Source of the DNA: Anarhynchus alexandrinus
Taxonomy: Eukaryota > Chordata > Aves > Charadriiformes > Charadriidae
Assembly: GCA_008711295.1 (NCBI GenBank)
Contig: VUYV01000068.1
Coordinates: forward strand, 1,982,582 to 2,046,581
Reading direction: 5' to 3'
Length of the DNA: 64,000 bases
Below, piece after piece: positions 13,001 to 24,647 of the stretch; position 1 is the stretch's first letter; each line of letters starts with the position of its first letter. A program made the position numbers and the translations under genes. The notes below the pieces were generated by a model. It was not told where the DNA came from. It did not search any database and was given only the letters and a program-made list of their open reading frames with translations.

Positions 13001-16000
13001 TTATCTTCAAGTCAAAAGAACAACTGCTTGGAGTAACCCCAAAAAAAGCATTTAACAATTACAAGTGGCAAACAATATTCCCAAGCATTATACTCATAGC
13101 ACTGTTCTATTTTTAGGCTAACAGTTATTATACTGAATAAAATATGTATTAGGCAGCTTTATTATGCAGACAGTTATGATTCCCCAGTTAAGGCTGCTAT
13201 GATCGTTTCCAGTATAAGACCAGTTCTGATCCCTTTTACTCCGTCTGAGAGAGGTAGGGTGGGGAACAGGAGGATGTTTCATGTTTGGTTTCAAGACAAA
13301 AGAGAATATTTTTAGGAAGTTTGAGGTTAATTGGACATGCTGCTTTTGAGATATGGGACACAGGCGTTTCTTTATTCTTTTTTGAAGAAAAAAAGCAGTT
13401 TAATGGCAATGTTTTTGTTCATAAAAAGCTTTTTAACTAGTTCTCCAGAATTTCTTTAAAATACAAAATCAGAAGTGAAAACTAGGTGAAAGGAAGGTCA
13501 AGACTTACAGCTCTAGGAAATACATAAAGACAAAAGATCTAGCACTTTTCCTAGCTACATTTACTTTCAAAAAGGCACGCAAGTTTTTTTCCACTATGAA
13601 AAAAGCAAAGCACAATTAAAGAACACTAAACTTAAAAACAAAACCAAAAGCAACATTCTTAAAACTTATCACTGGTTTTCCCTCCTCAGTTACAGTTCTT
13701 CATAAACAGTGGGGGGCAGAGGGGATAAAGTATTTGCTCTCACAGTTGCTCTCTATCTAACTGTCCCCTCATTCTTCACATCTCTAGGTTTTCTATCTCA
13801 GCTTCATAGCCCAGTTGACAGACGTCTTCACATCTCCGTCACCTCCTCGATCCTACATTCGGCACAATCAAGACCTACAAATCCTTAAGCCTGCATATTC
13901 CTTTTTTGCCATCCCAATGACTAACTGAAGAGCAGAAGATTTAATGAACAAGGTAAGAGTAAAGCTCAGGCTTACAGTTTGCATTTCATACTCGTCATAC
14001 ACACAAGCTCATTCAAACAATGCCTAAAAACATTCTGTGTCTCCTCAGTGACACACGCATATATTCTAACATGCACCCTTATAAAGCATGAATGATGGAC
14101 ACCAAATGGAACAAACTCTCCTCACAGAGGAGCACCATGTAGAAGAGCCACAATTTAAGTAGACACTGGGGATGTCCTACAGAAATGGAATGAAGGCAAC
14201 TTATTTCAGTTGGATTTATGAATGGTCTTCTTAATGAGGCAAGAACTACTTAATTACAGAAACAATGGGGAGATCTCTGGGCCAGGCAGTATTTTACAAC
14301 TGAGGAGATTCCACAGCCTTGCCACTGACTCATGTCACCTGATGAGAGGAAAAGGTAAAAGTACAGCCGTTCCCAGTTCTAACTCCAAACAATCACACTC
14401 CAATCCAGAGCAATAAATGAGGGCTCCAGAAATGCAATGGGGAGGCCTGCATATTTCTGTCCTTTAGTTCTGTCCCAAAACTGCAAAATTCAGCCATTTG
14501 TTTGAGAAACTTCACACCTGATTACTAGAAAGATGGACAGCAGAGTCTACTTCACCTCCTCCTTGTTACTGAGCATACTAATATCTCTTTGCCTTCCTTT
14601 CTTTTTACCTAGAGAGGTCAGTAAGAGTCATTCTCTTAAGTTGTCCTAAGTCTGTAGTAAGAAAATTCTTTAATTCTACAACAATGCCACTCCGCTGGAA
14701 GGGCCATGCAAGTATTAGGGATGTGCTGTTGTATATCTAAAAGCTTTGCAGCTGTGGAGGCATTGAGTCATCGTACACATGCAGCAGGCCTGTAACTTCC
14801 TCTACGAGAGGTCTACAGTAATTTGGCCCGCTCCACAATGGACAAATACACCTTAGTCATTTTAAGAGGCTGAGATTTAAAACACTGGGAAAATATTTTA
14901 GAAATGCTGAATTGTTTCTGACAGCATATTTTCAGTTGTTTTCTAAGAGTTTATTCTGGTCCATTTTGATATTAATAGATATCTTTATGCAAGTCAGAAA
15001 TTGATTATGCAGGAGAATCAGTATAGCTCACTGAGTATGAGTATTTACCAAATACACAAAGCAAACCTGAACAGAATTTTTTTCATTAATTTCTTTATTT
15101 TCAGGTTGCTATGGCCAGCTTAAGTTCATATATCTTTCATATAAATATCTTAACTTTTCAGATTGAAAAAAGATGTATTTTTTTAAAAACCAAAACTACT
15201 ATTTTCTTTTCACTCAGAGGAGAGAATATGGAAGTAGAAATGTAGTGTCAGGTTTGCTCACTTGCTTTATAAGGCATGGGTACATACAGAAGTTACCACA
15301 TGTTAAGTTTCCATATGTCTGCTATGTAGGCGTACCCTGTTACATCCGAGATGAATGCAAGTTAATTTCAGGCAAGCTGCCCCTCAGTAAAAATAGAGGT
15401 AGGTATGCCTCTTTGAATTTACCCACACAAAACCACTAACTAAGAAAATAAAGACAATTCATGTGAAGCATCTGATGCAGGGTAACTGGTTACCCTGTAA
15501 AAATTTTGCTCAAAGGCCAGGCTGACAGCTTGTATCCCGAGTTCTCACAGATTCATGAGGTAGCAGACTTCAAATGCTCTTGTTCTACAGATAGTGTTAC
15601 ACGAGTCACAGGGGACTACAAACTTCATGGGTTATTCAAACAAGGCTTACAAGTTTCCATGAAGCTTTCAAAAATTTATAAGCAGTATATCAAATGAAAA
15701 TCCAAACACGTTTTCAGCATGTCAAGATACTCGTAATATACTTGGACTAGTATTGTTCCCAGTTCGAGGTCATCTGTAGTGTTGGAGTTTTGAATTACCT
15801 CTTTCTTTTCATTGCCTCATTACAGTACTAAGCCATAAATAGCAACAAGACACACACAGATTGTACGTGGCTCTTCTAAGAATAACTACTTATATTTAAA
15901 CAACCCAATGTACCACAGGTAAGAGGACTGTGGAATTGAAGTAGAGCCACTGAAGACTAGCATGGCAAGCTGCTTCTGGTTCAGAACTGCCAAACTAAGC

Positions 16001-19000
16001 TTTCACTTAAAAGCTGTCTCACTCTTAACAAACTTAAGTTTGTGCAAGACGCAAGTACAAGTTAACCTGTGCACTGTTTGTCTTGTAAATCACATAGATT
16101 TATTTGCTGCTAGTTTATCAAATCAATCCTATGGACATTTTTAAACAATTAAATCATTCAGGGCAAATCTTCAGCTCTCCTCAGCTGAAGAAGCCTCGCC
16201 TGAACAAGGAAAGATACAGAGGATTCAAATATGTTTAAAACAAGATTGATAAACACAAGACACTTTTCTACTATGAGCAAGATGTCAAAAAAGCAGTTAT
16301 GTATTTTACTCATGTGTTGCCACAAACAAGGCATAACAATTTTAGGTAAGATTCAGATCGTCAGCAAAGAAATATGATTTGACATCAAGAGTCATGAAAG
16401 CACTGGGACTTAGTATCTCAAGGATGTTATAAAAGACTGCTATATACAGAGACGAGCAGAAAAAGATGTGATTGAAATAAACTGATTTAATGCTTGTAAC
16501 ACAGAGGTAGAAGCACATTCTGAGTCTTTACAAGAAAGAAAATGCTAATATAAGCATTTTAATTCATGAACTTTATCAACTCAAAACGGGATCATTTCAC
16601 AAGATAGTCACTCCCACTCTCCTCTCAGAAATTATAACCCTTCAGGTGGGGTAAACGAGTGTGTTGCATATACTCCTCTCAGTCAGACAGGACCAGCTAG
16701 TACATTCATTAGAACTAATCCCAACTTCAGTTTAGGTAAAGGTCCAAATTTTTCCAGTTGCAGTCTCCCATTTAAGTCTTCGTTTAACTGCAATGATAAG
16801 ACGACTGTAGGGCAATAGCCTCTCTAATACCAGAGCTAACTTTGCTAACAACAAAGATTAATCTGCGTCCTGATTTACAACCATAGAAATGTGACAAATT
16901 CATACCTGCAGCATGAAGAGGAACCACTGCTCCATAAAAAGAAACTGAGCTTAGTGCAAAATATTGTACTTTCCTTATTTAAAATAATTTACCTGGAGAT
17001 ATAGCTCTGTGGAACTGATACATGTCTTCTCCAATCAGTTCTTGTGCAACCTGCTTAATCTTCCGTCGGACAGCATCTAGCTTGATTTCAGATTCATTCA
17101 GTATTTCTTCCCCATTGGGAGCACTGCAATTATAAAAAACAAACTGAAAGAGCAGCTCTCAGAATATGAGCAAAGAGTTACAAAATATTACACATTTCCT
17201 TTTACTAACCAATACATTTTCAACGGCTTCAGGAAAAAGCAAAACCAAGAACAGAATGAGAAACAGTTTGACTTTCATTGATACCTTCGGCAGATTCTGA
17301 AATTCTGAAGATTCTTGCCACAGAAATAATCAACCAGCCAAACACAGTTCTGGTAGCATGATGTTTATTCCAGAGCAGAATTGAAATTATCGCTTAAGTA
17401 AGAAAAATGATAAACACATGCAAAGGCTTCAAAAAAGTATTTGCATAAGTCCTTCAACCTCTTAAAAAAAAAAAATCAACATTTTGCAATACATTACAGT
17501 ATTGCATAATACAATACCTGATTTACTTCTACATGTGATTTTTTTGGGGGGGAAGTAATTATGGACTATGCTATTCGGGAACAGCTGAAATATCTGATTC
17601 ACAGCCACAATATATGCTTGGCATTTAAAGTTTAGTTTATCTAATTTCCTTTAAACTTTCCCCTCCCCCACTCACAAATAATCTATATGGTATATTAGTT
17701 TACAGTCTATTTAAGGAAGTACTGATAGACTGGTCTTGAGAAAACATTTTAAAAAAACCTAGATTTCTGAAAGTAAAGCCACAATAATAGTGAAAAGCAA
17801 AGGAGAAGGAAATAAAAATACAGCATGGAAAGCTTCCACTCTCACAAAACCAGGAATATCTTACAAAACAGGAATCTAAAATTTGGAGTAAAGAGGAGTT
17901 CTTTTGTTGTTGTTCTTTCCTCTACCAGTTCCCAGCATTTCTAGCCCCTGCAGTGGGAGTAGCTATTTACAGTCAAGGCTATAGCACTTACTAGAATTAC
18001 CACAATGCCTCTTTGCAGAAGACGACCAAGTTAAAAAGAGAGCAACTTCATTATCCCTATTTATAACTATTACTACTATGGTAACTATAAATAGCTACTA
18101 CTACAGCAGAAATGCATTGATAGGTAACAAAAAATAAATTTGGGAAAAGGAACAGGGAGAGCTGTTATAACTGTAACACAAAAGACCAATGTTTGATGCA
18201 TACAGTAAATATTTTATACAACAGGCTATGCAAAGCTTCAAATTTTCCTCTTATTATTCTAGTTTGTCTGTGGCTTCCAAAGATTGCTTGAAGGTCCCCG
18301 AGAACACAAAACATGTAGAAGCTGAAAACTTCACACAAAAGCCTCTTAGATTGCAATATGTATTGAAGTAAATAGAACCCAAGTCACCTCCTCTTTGCAT
18401 TGATGATCTAGGGTGGGGCTGCAAAAAACAAAATGGGGAAGTAACTGCAGAGGCAACTAACCTGAAGGAAGGGTGCACGCTCTTTTCTCAGCTTGCTGGA
18501 AGCTGGAAAGCTCTCATATGCTGTTATACTCTGCTACTCTGATCCTGTTTAGTACGCCAATAAAATCAATGGAGAAACCTGAACCAGCATCTTTCAATTC
18601 TCTAACTGGAGTGTGCATTCATTAGCGCACATCCATCCTAAAGGATGTTTATGGGAAGTTAATTAAATTCCTCTCAACAGAACATTGCAGCTATTAATCT
18701 CAAATACAGAGTACACTGCAAGGAAGCTTCTACGTTTCCGTGAACACTTTCATGCTCAATGTAACTCACCTGGTAAACCTGTGGAGCAGAAAAATCGTTC
18801 TTTTGCTTTCGATAGTTATATCACGACTGAGCTTCACAAGCCGTTCATATTTATCATGCCTGGTGTCAAGCTCCAGCTGAAACGCTGCAGAGTCAATCAT
18901 TACAGTAACAAGCATGGTTATCACATGTATACAGCATAGGGGAAGAGCAGAGAGCCTGTGCTACAGAAACTGCCTTTGGGCCCCAGCCCCACCAGCCTTT

Positions 19001-22000
19001 TCCCCAGAGTGCCTTTTCCCAAGGTGGGCACCACAACTGCTCCTGCGTGGGGCACAGCTGCAGAGGCCACCCCTGCCTGCCACCTGCCAGAGCTGCAAAA
19101 TTCATCATTAATACTACTTTTTATTTTTTTTAATAAATCAGATTTAAATTTACATCAACCCTGATGATGCTTTAAGGCAGCCCAAACAATTTAAAGGTAA
19201 AATACTTGTTTTAACTAGTAAAATCTATTCTGCAATACTGCTCTTCAGGAAACTGACTTAAAATTTCACCCAAATTCAGCAAGACAAATTAAAAAATAAA
19301 ACCCTACAATCATTAGTAAATAAAATTCACCAGTCTCTAAAATGAAACAAACAAAAATAAAATGACTTGACTAAGGCACATACACTGTTAAAAATGCACC
19401 AATTAGTAAAAAGAAAGGCTGTGTTTCACATCCCAACTAGACTTGGCCAAAAGTCAAGTATTTTAATACCCCTAAGAACTAGAAGTACCAAAGCAGAGTG
19501 AGATCAATTACTTAAAATAAGATTTCTGACTTACTGATGTAAATTCTAACTACAATGAGGACAGAGGAGAGGATGTGTATCTGGTTATCACAGTCAAACA
19601 TGAATGTGTCACAGATACCATTATCATTTTATAGACCATTATTCCACTAAATAAACAATTAATAAATAGTTAGAAAACATCTAACACATTTCCTGCATAA
19701 CTGTCTGAGGTGTTAAAAGTGTCTGTGTGAGAAGATGGTGAAAATGAGCAGAGGTCACATTTTTAAATGGTCTGACAAGTTAATATCCTTTAGAAAAGCA
19801 TAGCAGTTTGATGGCAAGCAAAGTTTAGATGAAGCTACAAAAGTAACTGTATTTCTCATCACCTTGATAAAAACTTGGTTCCTCTTATTTTATTCTGTTC
19901 TCCTCAATCCTCTTCTGAAACTCTAAGATAGGTCCCAAATGCTCCTACTGATCTTTTAAATCTTTCACATGTCTGATTGGTGTATCTCTTCCAAATTCTG
20001 AGTCAAGTCCACCACTGAATTATCATCCAGAAGAAATTTTCCCTCAGATCATAGTGACAGGAACTTGAGGAGGGTGACTGGTACTTTCCTTCATATGATG
20101 CCATATATGACATTTCCAATGACCATTTACCAATTTCATCTATCGGGAAATTCACTATTCTGAAAATCTACAATATTAGCAATGCCCCTGATCTCTTCTG
20201 GATAGTTATGGCTTTTAGACTTTTATGTTAGATTTTAAACCTGTTAGGGACTACTCAGAAGTGTTGTCACCTGAAGTAAAACACAGCCAAATATGGTAAT
20301 CTTTAGCCTAAAAGGATGTAAGAAAACCTACTGTACTGTTGTCTACAATTGCTAAGGATTACTACTTGAGGGATTCTCCAGGCTAATGCATCGAGACCAC
20401 ACAGCCCTTTCCTCCACATATTCCACTTTACCGTCTAATCTATCAATGAAAGCAAAGACTCAAACTCTATTGATTTTGGTGGTGCAGAATCAGACCATTA
20501 AAAATGACACAATAAATCTTAACCTCACAAACCAAGATACTATCCACTCTCTGTATCACTGAGCTGTTATATTTAAAATGTATTAAGCAAAAAAAGATGT
20601 AACAGAATACTGCTTGATTTTGATTATCATCCTAGAAGACAATTTCTCATCAAATTTTAAGAAATTTTTGGTGCCAACAGATAACTATGTCAATTCAAGT
20701 ACAACATTTTTCCAAAGAGATGAAAAAGACAAAATGTGTATACCCATTTAATTTTACACATTAAGTTGTTTAGATTCAGGTAATGTACATAGAAATAATG
20801 TGCCACTACGGTTCACCTTACACGGTTTGCTCAGTCGTAAGTCATCTGGAGCACACCTTTTCTTAACATTTGTGCCTGACATGGAGACAAAGACCACCAA
20901 TGTCTTCGCCTGGGGCTTATAAGCAGTAGCGCAATACAAAGAGTGGATCTTCAAAAAGCAGAATAAACCGTTTCACTTACATCCTTTCTGAAATTAACCA
21001 AACACTGCTGACTGGACCTCATGGGAAAGGAGGAAAACAAGTGTTGTTTTGAATTTGAATTAATGGCAACCTTATGATAAACTGATATTCTTGAGGGTGA
21101 AAAATTAAAGTTGAAAGTACAGTTACACCACTCAATTCAAGTGCAAGTGTATGTATGTTATTCAATATAGAAGTTCAGAGGTCAAATTTAATTATCTGCC
21201 AAGCTGGCTTACACAGAAAAAAAAGAAATATTTATTATTATTTATATTATATATTATATATATTATATGTAATAATATATATTTATATTAAAATTTTATT
21301 ATTATTTATATTAAAGAAAGCAAGCAAATTATATGATATTGAAATGACCACCTATAACAGCCATCCAGCTCTTACTTCTTCATCCTCCTTAGCTTCATAA
21401 AAAATAGGGCGCATGGGGAAAATTTTACACCAAGAATTAATCTGTTCCCCGTATCACATCTCCTTCCTTCTGTCAAGGATTCTCATTTCTGAAACTCAAC
21501 TTTGCCTTGTTAGGACTTGTCTAATGAGAAAGTTCAACTAAATTTACTGGAGTTTAAATCTGGTTGTGTGCAAAATCCTATGAAAACAATTTGGTTGGAG
21601 GGAAGTTTACACTTGCTTACTTTAAGAAACTGAAATCTACACTAATTTTAAAAAGGCACTCAAGCTGAAATAAGTGTCTATATACAGGTCTGTATTAGTT
21701 AGCTAAACTCTTATTTTTAAAAAGTGCATGTATGAACAGCTACCAACTCGCAAATCAATGCATCCAGATTTACACTAAAGTAGCTTAGTCATTTATGTGC
21801 CAAAGCTAATGTCAACAGCTAAGAGCCTTCTCAGTCTCCCCAAAGGCAGCCATCTCCTCCTCTTGTCCCAATGGCTCATATTTTGCATTACACCTCTGCA
21901 GATCTTACAGTTTTCTGCCACCAAAGGGCCCGGTCACCTTTTGTCTGGCTGAACACTTACTCAGTTTGGTTGGCATCAAGTTCAGCACAAGCAGGGTGGG

Positions 22001-24202
22001 AAGGGGGAACAGCAGGTAGGATGAAAAAGGGAGCACGTCATGAGTGAGATTGAGCTATGTGAAATCCCATTCTTGGGACTTTATTGCACAAAAAGCGAAA
22101 CACCAAGCTCTAAACATATGAAGTATGAGTCCAACTAGTTTCAAGTTTCTCCCTCGGAGAAAGCTGGTTTATTCCATCACTAAATACGAGTAATTTCCTA
22201 GGAATTTCTATACCACACTTTCAAAATCTGGCTTTCCAAGTGCTTACTTACATTTAAAAGATGTCATCAGAGCTGAAGATGGATTAACATTCTCTTTTTC
22301 CTCTCTTCTTTGACCATGTGGAAAATTGTCATGCTTTCGTTTTCTGAACCCACCCGATCCTATTAATAGAAGATACACACACAAAAATATATTTAAAAAT
22401 AAAGTAGTTGTGTCAGAGCATAAGCAGCATCAGAATGCTGTCTTCAGAGCATTCCTGACTGTAGCCATATTTTACAGGATAGAGTGAGGCAACTGGATAA
22501 ACCTTATTACCAACTGATGTCATCTTCACATTAGCGTGCTACTTCTTCCTCCACATTCCCAGTGAAAATTATAAAAAATCCTACCAATTTCAATGGATGA
22601 GTGTGGCAGGATCCTAAGTCCTTTTTTTTTGTTTGTTTGTTTGTTTTTGGTAAGGTCTTCAAACCCTTTTATGTTTCTTTTCTGTAAGGGAACGGCTGCA
22701 TGGAAATCCTTGTGTAAGCAAGGGCCAACAGCTTGATAGGAGTCATTAAAACCACAAGTTTTTCATTACTGTAATTATTTATGTCATGGGCCTCCAGTAA
22801 TCAGAAAAAGAAGCAAGGCATAATATAAATAGACTACCATTATCTAGGTATGCGGGTTTATCTCCTGCAGTGTAGCACCTTAGGTCCTTACACTCTGCCC
22901 ATTAACCAGTTTCTTCTCTTTTCACCCCGATATAGCTGTTCCCTTCAACTAGCTTTACGCGCTTCTTCCTTAGTTTCTCATGTCAAAGCCTCACCCAGAA
23001 TGCATCTCTTTTGGACTGTGTTTTACTACTGATTTACACTTTGCACTGTTTCTTCCTTTTGTCCTTCCTTCACCTAGGACTGACTCATTGTGTCATTCAC
23101 GTTTTAACCATTCCTCCCTCTTGCCACCTCCTTTTTGTGACAGCTGTACACTTTGTGTTCCTAACAGAGGCCAAAATTTGGCAAACTCTTACATACAAGC
23201 ATACCTTTTTGAATATGTGGAGTTCTCTCAATTTCCTTAAAAGAACAAAAGGAAGCTACTTAAAAGTTACAGACGAACACTGGATTTTAAAATGTTTCCG
23301 TTTAATTGTTTATTATCCAAAAACCAAAACCAGAAGTGGGCGTAGTTACTTTCTAAAAGAGGAAACTGAAAATCATTTTTTCCTTCTCTTCTGTTCGGAC
23401 ATGAGTTCAGGGTTTTGTTTTTCCTGTAGCAGTTGAAAACATTACAAACACAACCCCTGAAATAGTGCAGAGAATTAAACTCTCTGCAGTATTCCGAAAG
23501 TTGGGAACATCATAATGACCTACAGGAAAAAACAGGCCCTCCTGAAGTGGCGGGGGAGGCAGGGGGAGGGGGTGAGAAACAGAGAGAGAAGAGGTTCCAC
23601 GGAATAACCAACAACTTGACTATCAGGAAACCACTGACTGCAATAACACTAATTTAGCCTTAATTTTAAAAAATGAAAAATAAAAAAAAGCCGGCTTCCT
23701 TGCAGCAGGGCCTGCTTTCTGGCCGAAGGGAGGTCTGCGTGACTGCCGAGGCTAAACCAACACACAGGCCGCAAAGCGAGCGCTGCGTTACTGGAAGCCG
23801 GGGACCGCTACAGGCGCTTCACAGGCCTAACGTACACGCGGCTTCGAGCTGTACCAACTGCTTTTTTACCACCACGGACGAAGATTTCTAAAACTACCTT
23901 CACAGGCGTATCCGTAAAGCCCAAGCGAGACCGCAGGGCAACAGCGCCTCTGAAGAAACGGTCCCTTTCAGTGCCAGGGCAGAGTTTAGTGATACAGCCG
24001 AAGTAACGCAGCGATTCGCGGCAGAAGCTCACACCTCCGCCCCCTCCCCGCTGCCGCCGCCAGCCCCTCACGCCTTCGCGTTCCTGCCGCCTCAGGGAGC
24101 TGAACCGGCTCCCGAGGGCCCTCACGGCCGCCGGCCCCGGTCACCTGCGGCTGGACCGCCCCTCGGCGGCGGCGGCGGCAGCAGCGGCGGCGAGCGGCGC
24201 AT
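682..24202 (-). CDS. TSNAX: TSNAX gene span (translin-associated factor X), six exons proposed
   Basis: TSNAX (TRAX) is the catalytic partner of translin in C3PO, a Mg-dependent endoribonuclease that clears the passenger strand during RISC activation; it is also linked to tRNA processing and DNA damage signalling. Coding exons on the minus strand are 24145-24202 (tentative), 22252-22359, 18770-18884, 16993-17123, 2731-2858 and 682-1056. Intron phases agree throughout (1, 1, 2, 1, 0), and the joined length is 912 nt plus stop, 304 codons against 290 in human; the excess comes from the tentative exon 1. Visible hallmarks are a basic nuclear-localisation cluster RKRKHD in exon 2, the catalytic glutamates in LQEYVEA (exon 5), and the catalytic Asp and Glu in VADLTGE (exon 6). 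Identity is certain from long blocks shared with mammalian TRAX. DISC1 would be expected beyond the left edge by mammalian synteny; that is inference. Confidence 0.95.
1057..2730 (-). other. TSNAX intron 5
   Basis: A 1.7-kb AT-rich intron with canonical GT (2729-2730) and AG (1057-1058). No repeat family, RNA gene or further exon is recognised; short open frames on both strands look random. Confidence 0.85.
2731..2858 (-). CDS. TSNAX: TSNAX exon 5
   Basis: A 128-nt exon bounded by an AG acceptor (2859-2860, preceded by ctatttttgc) and a GT donor (2729-2730, reading atg|gtaaaa). It enters in phase 1, completing a Gly codon begun in exon 4, and leaves in phase 0. The product begins [20 protein letters not shown] and ends in an acidic, variable linker (EDREETTNM). 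The two Glu of LQEYVEA correspond to catalytic E126 and E129 of human TRAX, so the C3PO active site is predicted to be functional. The variable linker lies where mammalian and avian sequences differ most. Confidence 0.97.
3165..4140 (+). mobile_element. CR1 LINE, 5'-truncated, with reverse transcriptase C-terminal part and 3' end
   Basis: The copy starts inside the reverse transcriptase at [19 protein letters not shown], reads through a FADNTKLSG block (the normally FADD active-site box, here with Asp changed to Asn), and continues through the thumb and C-terminal region ([19 protein letters not shown] at about 3615). It ends with the typical CR1 tail: GGGTTGGACTAGATGACC, a short inverted pair AAGGTCCCTTCCAACC, and octamers ATTCCATG ATTCTATG at 4123-4139. 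It is broken by a stop near 3351, another near 3432 and at least one frameshift around 3580-3600, so it is inactive. It lies antisense to TSNAX, inside its large intron. Position of the 5' break is approximate. Confidence 0.95.
4469..4475. other. Assembly gap, 7 N
   Basis: Seven unknown bases directly before an A run of about 18 (4477-4494), probably a homopolymer-related sequencing break. Confidence 0.95.
7283..7299. repeat. (GCAT)n microsatellite
   Basis: Four tandem GCAT units plus one base in TSNAX intron 4. The unit is self-complementary, so the whole tract is an alternating purine/pyrimidine palindrome. Confidence 0.9.
7855..7891. repeat. A run followed by (CA)n
   Basis: Sixteen A (7855-7870), a short spacer and about seven CA units, then further A-rich CACA sequence to about 7915. 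Simple sequence, no mobile element recognised beside it. Confidence 0.85.
12486..12526. repeat. Compound TA / CA / TA microsatellite
   Basis: A tract reading tatatataaaatacccacacacacacatatatatataaaat in TSNAX intron 4, a typical compound dinucleotide repeat. Confidence 0.85.
16993..17123 (-). CDS. TSNAX: TSNAX exon 4
   Basis: A 131-nt exon with acceptor tataattgcag (AG at 17124-17125) and donor ccag|gtaaat (GT at 16991-16992). It completes a Ser codon at its start and donates one base of a Gly codon at its end. The product includes [13 protein letters not shown] and [18 protein letters not shown], matching the second helix region of TRAX, part of the translin-fold helical bundle used for heteromer assembly. 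It is separated from exon 5 by the longest intron of the gene (14.1 kb). Confidence 0.96.
17124..18769 (-). other. TSNAX intron 3
   Basis: A 1.6-kb intron between exons 3 and 4, AT-rich, with canonical ends. No repeats beyond short A and G runs and no additional exon are recognised. A 9-bp inverted repeat (18057-18065 with 18086-18094) is AT-only and likely chance. Confidence 0.85.
18770..18884 (-). CDS. TSNAX: TSNAX exon 3
   Basis: A 115-nt exon with acceptor gattgactctgcag (AG at 18885-18886) and donor accag|gtgagt (GT at 18768-18769). It completes a Ser codon from exon 2 (phase 1) and ends with two bases of the next Ser codon. It encodes the first helix block, including [16 protein letters not shown] and [12 protein letters not shown], nearly identical to mammalian TRAX. 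Confidence 0.96.
18885..22251 (-). other. TSNAX intron 2
   Basis: A 3.4-kb AT-rich intron. It holds an AT-rich simple repeat at 21222-21318 and otherwise unique sequence. No gene is recognised on either strand. Confidence 0.85.
21222..21318. repeat. AT-only low-complexity repeat (ATT/TA units)
   Basis: Almost pure A/T, made of interrupted TTA, ATTAT and TATA units including TATATTATATATATTATATG-like stretches. Read as microsatellite-type DNA; not a promoter. Confidence 0.85.
22252..22359 (-). CDS. TSNAX: TSNAX exon 2 (nuclear-localisation region)
   Basis: A 108-nt exon with acceptor tctattaatag (AG at 22360-22361) and donor aaat|gtaagt (GT at 22250-22251). It encodes a Gly completed across the splice, then [20 protein letters not shown] and a short Ser-rich stretch to SFK. 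The basic cluster RKRKHD and following QRR match the nuclear-localisation segment of TRAX; translin itself has no such signal and relies on this subunit for nuclear entry. The phase at its 5' end (1) fixes what a true exon 1 must supply: an ATG-initiated segment ending with a single G. Confidence 0.95.
22360..24144 (-). other. TSNAX intron 1 (as proposed)
   Basis: A 1.8-kb stretch between exon 2 and the candidate exon 1. It goes from AT-rich to GC-rich at about 23.7 kb where the CpG island begins. It contains a (GTTT)n repeat at 22621-22648. A 141-codon plus-strand frame at 23011-23436 has no family signature and is probably chance. Confidence 0.6.
22621..22648. repeat. T run and (GTTT)n microsatellite
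   Basis: A run of nine or ten T followed by about four GTTT units and TTTT. Confidence 0.9.
24145..24202 (-). CDS. TSNAX: TSNAX candidate exon 1 (coding part), tentative
   Basis: In the CpG island, an ATG (complement at 24200-24202) opens a frame encoding MRRSPPLL, a run of prolines and RGGPAA, followed by a donor gccgcag|gtgacc (GT at 24143-24144). It ends with one G in phase 1, exactly what exon 2 needs, giving ...[13 protein letters not shown]. Against it, mammalian TRAX starts with a short MSNKEG-like segment, and this proline-rich start is unlike that. A gap of 43 N lies 143 bases further upstream and could hide the conserved start. A possible GC donor (gag|gcgagt, about 24313-24320) lies beside the gap. 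The splice and phase match are seen; the choice of start is inference. Confidence 0.35.
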
Positions 24203-24344
24203 GGGCCGCAAGCCCCGAGAGGCGCCCGCCCATACCCCTGCGCGCCAGGCGGCGGCGGGCGGCCCCGCTCCGGCGTGGAGGCGGCACCGAGCCGGGAGGG
24301 GCGGCGGTACTCGCCTCGCTGCGGAGGAGCCGCGCACCGGGGAG

Positions 24345-24387
24345 NNNNNNNNNNNNNNNNNNNNNNNNNNNNNNNNNNNNNNNNNNN
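24345..24387. other. Assembly gap, 43 N
   Basis: Unknown bases inside the TSNAX CpG island; the real first exon or transcription start could lie here. Confidence 0.97.
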
Positions 24388-24627
24388 CGGCGCCACGGCG
24401 GGGTGCCCGCGCGGGTGCCTGACGGCGAGGTGCCACACAGGCGGGGCGCGCCGGCCCGTCGCCCGCGGGGTGGGAGGCGCGGTGCGGAGCTGTGGCGGCG
24501 CGGAGGGTGGTATCGGGCCTTGCTGCCCGCGAAATCGGAGTAGCGCCGAGGGCCGCTCCGCGCTTCCGAGCAGGCGGCTCCATGGGCAGCCTTCCTGCCA
24601 CCCCACCGTGGGGCCTCCCGCGCCCGC

Positions 24628-24647
24628 GGCACGACGGGACATGTAGT
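24628..24647 (-). promoter_or_regulatory. Candidate ZNF143/THAP11-type promoter element
   Basis: Minus-strand sequence actacatgtcccgtcgtgcc matches the extended core-promoter motif of the form ACTACAANTCCCAGCATGC: ACTACA, TCCC and the TGC end agree. This motif binds ZNF143 (Staf) and the THAP11/HCF1 complex at housekeeping CpG promoters. It lies about 430 bases upstream of the candidate TSNAX start and on the same strand. Matching is by eye. Confidence 0.45.

Larger units (their letters stand above)
2859..16992 (-). other. TSNAX intron 4 (14.1 kb)
   Basis: The longest intron of the gene, bounded by GT 16991-16992 and AG 2859-2860. It contains an antisense CR1 fragment (3165-4140), a 7-base gap beside an A run (4469-4475), a GCAT repeat, a CA repeat and a CA/TA repeat. 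Apart from these it is AT-rich unique sequence in which I recognise no gene; the 134-codon plus-strand frame at 4744-5148 has no family signature. Confidence 0.85.

Noticed and set aside
21222..21318. TATA-box-like cluster
   Set aside because: It is an AT-only simple repeat in the middle of an intron with no start site or gene beside it.
23011..23436. A 141-codon plus-strand frame inside TSNAX intron 1
   Set aside because: Low-complexity Phe/Leu/Cys-rich product without a domain, splice support or conserved motif; likely chance.
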